A stretch of 64,000 nt of DNA from Massilia sp. BSC265 (lineage in GTDB: Bacteria > Pseudomonadota > Gammaproteobacteria > Burkholderiales > Burkholderiaceae_D). The stretch lies in assembly GCF_000740675.1 (NCBI RefSeq), contig NZ_JPXI01000033.1, positions 599,346-663,345 of the forward strand. The letters run 5' to 3'. The notes below the pieces were generated by a model. That model was not told where the DNA came from. It saw only the letters and a program-made list of their open reading frames with translations, and did not search any database. Below are positions 56,726 through 64,000 of this stretch, one piece after another (position 1 is the first letter of the stretch; every line of letters starts with the position of its first letter). A program made the translations under genes and the position numbers.

Positions 56726-56932
56726 ATGCGCAGCATGAGACGAGCAAAACCGCAAATGTCCCCGATCTTGATGCGAGGGCTGCGCGCTGCCCTCGCGTCC
56801 GGGCGCCGCGGCTTGCGTATGCTGCTGCGCCGCCTGGGGCGCCAGCCCGGCCACCTCGCGCGCGTGCTGGCCCGGCTCAAGACGCGCTCGAAGACGCGCC
56901 GCCAGGACAAAACAGAAACTGAAACTTCATGA
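56726..56932 (+). CDS. Possible small basic protein (68 aa)
   Basis: An Arg-rich frame with 19 Arg (MRSMRRAKPQMSPILMRGL at its start) whose TGA overlaps the ATG of the PAS kinase gene as ATGA. The overlap suggests coupling, but GC-rich DNA often yields Arg-rich chance frames. No family is recognised. Confidence 0.25.
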   Translation: MRSMRRAKPQMSPILMRGLRAALASGRRGLRMLLRRLGRQPGHLARVLARLKTRSKTRRQDKTETETS

Positions 56933-58407
56933 GTCCCGTTCCCGCCCTGGCCGCCGAAATGCAGGCGGCCGCCTCGGAAATCTACCTGCTCGACGGCGCC
57001 ACTCTGCGGGTGATCGACGCCAACCAGGCCGCGCGCCTGAACCTCGGCATGGATGCGGCCGCATTGCGGGCGATGGACATGCATGCGCTGGCTCCCGGCC
57101 TCGACCGCACCGCACTGGCCGGCCTGCTGGCCGGGCTGGGCGAGGAAGTCGGCGCCCAGGTCAGCCTGCGCACGCAGCTGCGGCGCCTCGACGGCAGCTG
57201 CTATCCGGTCCGGCTGTGTTTCCTGCGCATCGTGCGCGACGGCCGCTCGCTGCTGCTGGCCATCGCCGACGACCTCAGCATGGAACAGGCGTCCGCCCAG
57301 GCGCTGGCCCAGTCGCAGGCGCGCTTCGACGCGATCGTGCGCCATACCCCGGGGCTGGTGTTCCAGTTCGTGCTGCACCCGGGCGGGCGCATCGACTTCC
57401 CCTGGCTGAGCGAGGGCTGCTCCGCCCTGCTGGGCTTATCGAGGCTGGAACTGCAGCACGACGCCACCCTGTTCGAGCGCCTGATCCTGCCTGAAGACCG
57501 CAAGGGCTGGCACGAATCGATGGCGGCCTCGCGCGCCGCCATGAGCGCCTGGAACTGGGAAGGCCGGATCTGGATCGACGCCTGGAAGGACGTCAAGTGG
57601 ATCAACCTGCGCGCCACCCCGCATCCGATCGAAGGCGGTGCGGTGCAGTGGGACGGCATCATGACCAACATCAGCGCCAGCAAGCAGGAGCAGCAGGAAA
57701 CCATGCGCTCGCGCGCCCGCCTGGCCGAGCTGACCGACCACATCGAGCAGGTCAAGGAACAGGAGCGGGCGCGCATCGCGCGCGAGATCCACGACGACCT
57801 CGGCGGCAACCTCACGGCCATCAAGATGGCGCTGGCCATGCTGGCCGCGCGCCTTCCCGACAACCAGCCGGCCCTGCTGGAAAAGGCGAACTACCTCGAC
57901 GACCTGGTCGACCGCACGATCGAAGCGGTGCACCGCATCTCGCTCGATCTGCGCCCCACCATGCTCGACCTCGGCATCGTGGCGGCGCTCGAATGGCAGG
58001 CGCGCGAATTCGAAAAGCAGATGGGCATTACCTGCATCTTCCGCTGCCCCGGCGAAGACGAAGAGGAGATCGAACTCGACGACGACCATGCCACCGCCCT
58101 GTTCCGCATCTTCCAGGAAGCGCTGACCAACATCGCCAAGCACGCCGGCGCCACCCGGGTGACGGTGCTGCTCCGGCGCCAGCGCGCCCACCTGACCCTG
58201 ACCATCTGCGACAACGGCCGCGGCATCAACCCAAGCGACCGCCTCAAGCCGCATTCCTTCGGCCTGCGCGGCATGAGCGAGCGCGCCAAGGCCTTCGGCG
58301 GAACGCTGGCCTTGTCGTCCGCGCCCGGAGGTGGCACGATGGTGACTATCAAGACCAGGCTGGCAACACCGTCCGAATCCAGCAATACCCTAGGCAAGAA
58401 TGAGTGA
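56929..58407 (+). CDS. PAS-domain sensor histidine kinase, NarX/UhpB type
   Basis: A 492-residue soluble kinase. Two PAS-like domains (about 10-125 and 130-265) precede a HisKA_3 dimerisation domain with the phospho-acceptor His288 in IAREIHDDLGGNLTAIKMAL. The HATPase domain is recognisable by RIFQEALTNIAKHAGATRV and DNGRGI, with SFGLRGMSERAKAFGG near the end. It overlaps the response regulator gene by 8 bp, forming a standard two-component pair. The ligand is unknown. Confidence 0.92.
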   Translation: MSPVPALAAEMQAAASEIYLLDGATLRVIDANQAARLNLGMDAAALRAMDMHALAPGLDRTALAGLLAGLGEEVGAQVSLRTQLRRLDGSCYPVRLCFLRIVRDGRSLLLAIADDLSMEQASAQALAQSQARFDAIVRHTPGLVFQFVLHPGGRIDFPWLSEGCSALLGLSRLELQHDATLFERLILPEDRKGWHESMAASRAAMSAWNWEGRIWIDAWKDVKWINLRATPHPIEGGAVQWDGIMTNISASKQEQQETMRSRARLAELTDHIEQVKEQERARIAREIHDDLGGNLTAIKMALAMLAARLPDNQPALLEKANYLDDLVDRTIEAVHRISLDLRPTMLDLGIVAALEWQAREFEKQMGITCIFRCPGEDEEEIELDDDHATALFRIFQEALTNIAKHAGATRVTVLLRRQRAHLTLTICDNGRGINPSDRLKPHSFGLRGMSERAKAFGGTLALSSAPGGGTMVTIKTRLATPSESSNTLGKNE

Positions 58408-59047
58408 CAAAGCAACCATCCGCGTATTCATCGCCGACGACCATGCGATCGTCCGCGAGGGCCTGAAGCAGATCCTGGCCGAGCAGCGCGACATCATCGT
58501 CGCGGGCGAGGCCGAAACCGGGCTCGACGCCATCAAGCTGGTCGGCAAGGCGCGCCTGCACGTGATGCTGCTCGACATCTCGCTGCCCGACCGCAACGGC
58601 ATCGACGTACTCAAGCAGATCAAGAAGGACAAGCCCGAACTGGCGGTGCTGATGCTGTCGATGCACCGCGAAGACCAGTATGCGATCCGCTCGCTGAAGG
58701 CGGGCGCGGCCGGGTACATGACCAAGCAGAGCGCCCCGCGCGAGCTGGTAACGGCGATCCGGCAGGTGGCCGCCGGCCAGAAATACGTCAGCGCGTCCCT
58801 TGCCCAGGCCCTGGCCGCCCAGGTGGGCGAAGACCACGAGGCGCCGTTGCACGACAGCCTGTCCGACCGCGAATACCAGACCCTGACCATGATCGCCTCG
58901 GGGATGACGGTCAGCGACATCGCGCGCGAGCTGTCGCTGTCGGTGAAGACGGTGAGCGAGTACCGGGCGCGGCTGCTGGCGAAGATGAAGCTCAAGAACA
59001 GTGCCGAGCTGACCCATTACGCCATTCGCAACCAGCTGGTGGGATAG
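58400..59047 (+). CDS. NarL/FixJ-type response regulator
   Basis: A 215-residue DNA-binding response regulator. The receiver (about 8-125) has the acidic pair in FIADDHAIVREG, phospho-acceptor Asp59 in MLLDISLPDRNG, and Lys in MTKQSAPREL. A LuxR-type helix-turn-helix (about 150-210) reads LSDREYQTLTMIASGMTVSD followed by LSLSVKTVSEYRARLLAKM. It is partnered with the preceding PAS kinase, and its targets are unknown. A REPIN-like repeat begins 11 bp after the stop. Confidence 0.94.
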   Translation: MSDKATIRVFIADDHAIVREGLKQILAEQRDIIVAGEAETGLDAIKLVGKARLHVMLLDISLPDRNGIDVLKQIKKDKPELAVLMLSMHREDQYAIRSLKAGAAGYMTKQSAPRELVTAIRQVAAGQKYVSASLAQALAAQVGEDHEAPLHDSLSDREYQTLTMIASGMTVSDIARELSLSVKTVSEYRARLLAKMKLKNSAELTHYAIRNQLVG

Positions 59048-59057
59048 CGATGCTTTG

Positions 59058-59185
59058 GTAGGGTGGGCAGGTTTCCTGCCCACGCGTTCAACCAGCAGCA
59101 AGATACTCGACACGATCTTCAAAACGCCATCGATCACTGCGTGGGCGTTTGTCATTCCGAGCATTGCCCGAAATCACCCGCCTAC
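59058..59185. repeat. REPIN-like palindromic repeat, copy 9, with nested palindrome
   Basis: A 128 bp copy. The left arm is standard. The right arm (TGCGTGGGCG to CCGCCTAC) contains GTTTGTCATTCCGAGCATTG, the reverse complement, with a few changes, of the insert in the copy at 51467. This shows that the nested module exists in both orientations. Confidence 0.78.
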
Positions 59186-59237
59186 CCCAGGAAAGCGTCA
59201 TGCGCTCCGTGCCGATTTCACCATTCGTTGCAGAACT

Positions 59238-59268
59238 GTAGAAATAAAACATTTTGTTTCTGCTTTTT
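59238..59268 (+). terminator. AT-rich Rho-independent terminator candidate
   Basis: GTAGAAATAAAAC and ATTTTGTTTCTGC form a near-perfect 13 bp inverted repeat followed by TTTTT. It probably ends transcription from the response regulator side before the diguanylate cyclase gene. Confidence 0.6.
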
Positions 59269-59277
59269 AATTGATGC

Positions 59278-59295
59278 TTGGCAAAAAAGCTGCTT
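59278..59295 (+). promoter_or_regulatory. Sigma-54-like promoter candidate for the diguanylate cyclase
   Basis: TTGGCAAAAAAGCTGCTT has the invariant GG and GC pairs separated by exactly 10 bp, as in sigma-54 promoters. It lies about 40 bp before the ATG at 59333. The -12 part (CTGCT) is imperfect. This is inferred from sequence only. Confidence 0.4.
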
Positions 59296-59332
59296 ATCAT
59301 TACGCTAAACAGCATTTCGTGTCATCACAGCC

Positions 59333-60910
<1,578 letters not shown>

Positions 60911-61077
60911 GCAAACATTAACTGCGCTTAACCATTTTCAGCTTCATTAAGCGCAGCTTCATCTGGCAGCCTGCCTCCTCCCTCGTCATTCCTGCCACGC
61001 CTGTGCGCCTGCTGGCCGCTGAGCATGAGCAATTTATTAAGCTTTCATCCTTCCACCCCGCTTCTTGAACCGAGATC

Positions 61078-61104
61078 GAGCGAAAAATAAATTTTTTTTC
61101 GCTC
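61078..61104. terminator. AT-rich hairpin before fliC, possible terminator
   Basis: GAGCGAAAAA pairs with TTTTTCGCTC across a short TAAATTT loop. It directly abuts the TAAAGTTC promoter element and may separate diguanylate cyclase transcription from fliC. Confidence 0.4.
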
Positions 61105-61131
61105 TAAAGTTCGTGCCTCCGCTGTCGTCTA
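61105..61131 (+). promoter_or_regulatory. Candidate FliA (sigma-28) promoter of fliC
   Basis: TAAAGTTC, an 11 bp spacer and GTCGTCTA resemble TAAAGTTT-N11-GCCGATAA; the -35 half is strong and the -10 half weak. The spacing equals that of the better fliD promoter. A second weaker candidate is TCAAGTTT-N11-AACGTTAC at 61191-61217, nearer the gene. Confidence 0.45.
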
Positions 61132-61314
61132 AACGTGTTGCTAGAGGGAACTTGAGCGAAAAATCGCGAATTTATTTTTAATTCCCACCATCAAGTTTTT
61201 GCCGTACAGAACGTTACCAGCATCAACAGCGGTGTGATCGTCACGGAATAGCGTGGCGCACCAAAGTGAACAGGGCACAGCGGCCCACCCCGAAATACAG
61301 TCTGGAGAAACACC

Positions 61315-62802
61315 ATGGCATCCGTAATCAATACCAACGTTGCATCCCTGAACTCGCAGCGTAACCTGTCGACCTCGCAAGCTTCCCTGAACACCTCGAT
61401 CCAGCGCCTGTCGTCGGGCCTGCGCATCAACAGCGCGAAGGACGACGCTGCCGGCCTGGCCATCTCGGACCGCATGAATTCGCAGATCAAGGGCATGACC
61501 CAGGCCACCCGCAACGCGAACGACGGCGTGTCGATGGCCCAGACCGCTGAAGGCGCCCTGTCGAGCTCGGGCGACATCCTGCAGCGTATCCGTGAACTGG
61601 CAGTGCAGTCGTCAAACTCGTCGAACTCGACCAGCGACCGCAAGGCCCTGCAGACCGAAGTCACGCAGCTGACCTCGGAACTGAACCGCATCGCCAACAC
61701 CACCGAGTTCAACGGCCAGAAGCTGATGGACGGCACCATGGGTACCGCCAACTTCCAGGTCGGCGCCAACGCGGGCCAGCTGATCTCGATGACCGGTGCG
61801 AACTTCACCACCTCGACCTATGGCAACAACCAGATCGGCCTGGATGCAGCCCAGGTCGTCCCGGCCGCCTCGCCTGCTTCCCTGATTGTCAACGCAGGCT
61901 CGGCGACCATTTCGGGCGCCAACGGCAGCGCAACGATCAACAGCGCCACCGGCGATACCGCCAAGAGCATCGCGTCCAAGATCAACAACATCACTGGCGA
62001 GACCGGCGTGACCGCCAGCGCCCGCACCGATCTCAACTTCAAGGGTGCGACTGGCGCAGCGGCTGGTGCATATGCACTCGACCTGACCTCGGACAACGGT
62101 AGCGCGGTTCGTATCTCGTTCAGCATTACCGGCACCGGCGCCAAGGCCGACGACTATGCGGCCGCCGTCAGCGCATTCAATGCCCAGAGCGCGAAGACCG
62201 GCGTGACCGCCCAGTACGACGCGAAAAACGGCGGCGTCAAGCTGACCAACGCAAGCGGCAACGACATCAAGCTCGAAAACAAGAATGATGCAACCACTGG
62301 CAAGGCGATGGCCGTTAGCGGATACAAGGCCGACGGCGATGTGATCGCCGCCGCTGGCGTCGCATCTGCCGGCGCCACCGGCGTCGTTGCCAACGGTCGC
62401 GTGACCATGGATTCCGAACAGAGCTTCTCGGTCGTCAACGGCGCAACTGCAATCGGCCTCAACCTGGCTGGCGCTTCGTCGCTGAAGTCGGTGGCTGACC
62501 TCGACATCAGCACCTTCGAAGGCGCGCAGAACGCGATCAAGGTCGCCGACGCCGCACTGTCCAAGGTCAATGGCCAGCGCGCTGAATACGGCGCACTGCA
62601 GTCGCGCTTCGATTCGGCGATCTCGAACCTGGCTTCGACCACCGAGAACCTGTCGGCATCGCGCAGCCGCATCGTCGACACCGACTTCGCCGCAGAAACC
62701 GCCAAGATGACCCGCGGTCAGATCCTGCAGCAAGCCGGCACCTCGATGCTGGCCCAGGCAAATTCGCTGCCGAACGGCGTCCTGTCGCTGCTGCGTGGTT
62801 AA
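61315..62802 (+). CDS. fliC: Flagellin
   Basis: Major subunit of the flagellar filament, exported through the flagellar type III system. The 495 residues have conserved D0/D1 ends: [19 protein letters not shown] at the N-terminus, and [20 protein letters not shown] with [13 protein letters not shown] at the C-terminus. The variable centre (about 180-390) is Ala/Ser/Thr-rich and contains flagellin hook-IN-like motifs ([20 protein letters not shown]). No cysteine is present, as is usual for flagellins. A terminator follows. Confidence 0.96.
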   Translation: MASVINTNVASLNSQRNLSTSQASLNTSIQRLSSGLRINSAKDDAAGLAISDRMNSQIKGMTQATRNANDGVSMAQTAEGALSSSGDILQRIRELAVQSSNSSNSTSDRKALQTEVTQLTSELNRIANTTEFNGQKLMDGTMGTANFQVGANAGQLISMTGANFTTSTYGNNQIGLDAAQVVPAASPASLIVNAGSATISGANGSATINSATGDTAKSIASKINNITGETGVTASARTDLNFKGATGAAAGAYALDLTSDNGSAVRISFSITGTGAKADDYAAAVSAFNAQSAKTGVTAQYDAKNGGVKLTNASGNDIKLENKNDATTGKAMAVSGYKADGDVIAAAGVASAGATGVVANGRVTMDSEQSFSVVNGATAIGLNLAGASSLKSVADLDISTFEGAQNAIKVADAALSKVNGQRAEYGALQSRFDSAISNLASTTENLSASRSRIVDTDFAAETAKMTRGQILQQAGTSMLAQANSLPNGVLSLLRG

Positions 62803-62840
62803 TCGTCGCTTAGTTAGTCCAACCGGGCAGTAAAAAACGC

Positions 62841-62875
62841 ATCCTCGGCTGAAGAAATTCAGCCGAGGATTTTTT
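62841..62875 (+). terminator. Rho-independent terminator of fliC
   Basis: ATCCTCGGCTGAA and TTCAGCCGAGGAT form a 13 bp perfect stem around a short GAAA-type loop, followed by TTTTT. It lies between fliC and flaG. Confidence 0.93.
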
Positions 62876-62889
62876 GCTAGGGAAGGCAC

Positions 62890-63246
62890 ATGAACATCCA
62901 ATCTCTTGGTTCACCCGCGGCGGCGCGGCTGGAGGAGCGGCCGCTTGCGGCGCTCGAGCAACTCAACACCCAGCCGGCCAAGGCGGCAAAAGCGCCGGAA
63001 GCACAGGAAACCACCCCGCCCTCGCGCGAGCAGGTCGACGACGCCGTCAAGAAGATCAACGCAGGCATGCAGGCTTCTTCGCAGAGCCTGGAATTCGCGA
63101 TCGACGAAGACAGCAAGGAAATCGTGGTCAAGATCATCGACCAGAGCACCCGTGAAGTGGTGCGCCAGATCCCATCGGTCGAAGCACTCGAGATCGCCAA
63201 ATCCATCGACAAGATGCGCGGCCTCTTGATCAGCCAGACGGCCTGA
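62890..63246 (+). CDS. flaG: FlaG-family protein
   Basis: A 118-residue FlaG protein, a family that affects filament length. The first half is an Ala/Glu/Pro-rich linker. The second half holds the family core (LEFAIDEDSKEIVVKIIDQS, and REVVRQIPSVEALEI). It sits between fliC and fliD, the usual place. It starts 14 bp after the fliC terminator, so it may depend on read-through or a promoter I do not see. Confidence 0.9.
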   Translation: MNIQSLGSPAAARLEERPLAALEQLNTQPAKAAKAPEAQETTPPSREQVDDAVKKINAGMQASSQSLEFAIDEDSKEIVVKIIDQSTREVVRQIPSVEALEIAKSIDKMRGLLISQTA

Positions 63247-63366
63247 AAGACCTGAAAGTCTGCATCGGCGCGCGTTTACCGCGAGGTAGTGCGCGCCCTT
63301 GTTGCACGCCTGTCATCTTTATTCCCTTGTCCCCCATCTATTTGAATTGGGACGCATTTCCCACTC

Positions 63367-63393
63367 TTAAGTCCGGTTTGCTTCTGTCGATAA
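63367..63393 (+). promoter_or_regulatory. FliA (sigma-28) promoter of fliD
   Basis: TTAAGTCC, an 11 bp spacer and GTCGATAA. The -10 half matches the flagellar consensus GCCGATAA at seven of eight positions. It ends 34 bp before the fliD start. Confidence 0.75.
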
Positions 63394-63427
63394 TGACTTA
63401 CATTATCGCTTTCACGGGAGAAACAAA

Positions 63428-64000
63428 GTGGGCATCAGTTCATCTGGTATCGGTTCCGGTCTCGACGTCGCCGGCTTGGTCGCCAAGCTGATGCAAGCCG
63501 AGGCGGCGCCGCTCGCCAACTTCGACAAGAAGGCGGCTGCACTGCAGTCTCGCATGGCCGCGCTCGGCAAAGTCAGCGCAGCGGTCGGCGCCTTCCAGGG
63601 CGCCCTGACCTCCATTAACTCTTCTTCCACCTTCAGCGCGCTGAGCGCGGCATCGAGCAACAGGGACGTCCTGGGCGCCAGCGCCGGCGGCGATGCCGTC
63701 GCTGGCAAGTACAAGATCAACGTGTCGCAACTGGCTTCGGCCCAGAGCCTGAGCACGGCGGGCCGCGCCAGCATGAGTTCGACCATCGGCGTCGCCGCCC
63801 CGACTACCCTGACGTTCCAGTTCGGCAGCGTCAGCGGCGGGAACTTCGGCTTTGCCGGGGCTACCCTCCCCGCCTCGGTGGCAATGAGCGGCATCAGCAA
63901 CGGCTCGCTGTCGATCAACGGCACCGCCATCACGACCAGCTCGTCCACCCGCAGCGCGGCCCAGCTGGCTGAAGCGATCAATGCCAAGAGCGACACCACC
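63428..64000 (+). CDS. fliD: Flagellar filament cap protein FliD (3' end outside window)
   Basis: Caps the growing filament and promotes flagellin folding. The first 191 residues are present. The start is a GTG at 63428 preceded by GGGAG. The N-terminus VGISSSGIGSGLDVAGLVAK, followed by LMQAEAAPL, is the FliD_N signature; LGASAGGDAVAGKYKINVSQLA is also typical. The frame is still open at the right window edge. Confidence 0.92.
   Translation, partial: MGISSSGIGSGLDVAGLVAKLMQAEAAPLANFDKKAAALQSRMAALGKVSAAVGAFQGALTSINSSSTFSALSAASSNRDVLGASAGGDAVAGKYKINVSQLASAQSLSTAGRASMSSTIGVAAPTTLTFQFGSVSGGNFGFAGATLPASVAMSGISNGSLSINGTAITTSSSTRSAAQLAEAINAKSDTT

Larger units (their letters stand above)
60911..61314. 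other. 404 bp intergenic region upstream of fliC
   Basis: No gene is visible. The region is clearly more AT-rich than its surroundings. It contains an AT-rich hairpin (61078-61104, GAGCGAAAAA/TTTTTCGCTC), an 11 bp direct repeat GAGCGAAAAAT (61078 and 61154), and two candidate flagellar promoters. The first 150 bp show no clear element. Confidence 0.6.

Noticed and set aside
56929..58407. PAS kinase as the bacteriophytochrome partner of the heme oxygenase
   Set aside because: The kinase has only PAS-like sensor domains, with no GAF-PHY module or chromophore-binding cysteine region.

Overview
The window looks like a chromosomal segment of a GC-rich, motile betaproteobacterium of the Oxalobacteraceae, most likely Massilia or a close relative. 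This rests on the protein flavour, the gmk-rpoZ-spoT cluster, HexR-type control of Entner-Doudoroff genes, and the fliC-flaG-fliD order. I saw no tRNA, rRNA, CRISPR array, insertion sequence or prophage. About 47 genes can be supported. hrpA is cut by the left edge and fliD by the right edge.

Layout. 1-4.7 kb: hrpA, divergent from argA and a YggX-type Fe(II) protein. 4.9-6.8 kb: a degenerate-GGDEF membrane protein coupled to an AraC regulator. 7.1-11.4 kb: TonB receptor plus beta-propeller phytase. 11.5-15.9 kb: rpiA and a small lipoprotein, divergent from a MacA/MacB-type ABC efflux operon. 16-17.4 kb: two little-known genes. 17.5-29.9 kb: central sugar metabolism (edd-eda, pgi, an SMP-30 lactonase, zwf-hexR, fRMsr, transaldolase), interrupted by a large hybrid histidine kinase. 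30-36.7 kb: a TetR/AcrR repressor divergent from a complete tripartite RND pump. 36.9-42.6 kb: an M28 peptidase, then a leftward run of Ser/Thr kinase, PP2C phosphatase, rph, rdgB and hemW. 42.7-47 kb: yicC, gmk, rpoZ, spoT. 47-59 kb: a signalling-rich stretch with two hybrid kinases, a chemoreceptor, small enzymes, a heme oxygenase, greB and a NarL-type two-component pair. 59.3-64 kb: a diguanylate cyclase and the start of a flagellar filament locus.

The sugar genes appear to form one regulon. Near-identical operators with a GTAAATTTAC core lie upstream of zwf and pgi, with weaker versions before edd, and the gene after zwf encodes the matching HexR-type repressor. No classical 6-phosphogluconolactonase is visible, and the SMP-30 lactonase directly after pgi may fill that step.

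The most unusual non-coding signal is a family of about 105-135 bp double-hairpin palindromes (REPIN/BIME-like). There are nine copies at eight loci, all intergenic, mostly between convergent genes. One copy is part of a perfect 162 bp tandem duplication that also copies the 3' end of a histidine kinase gene. Two copies supply the stop codons of three flanking genes. Three copies carry a second palindrome nested inside one arm. No transposase that could move them is present in the window.
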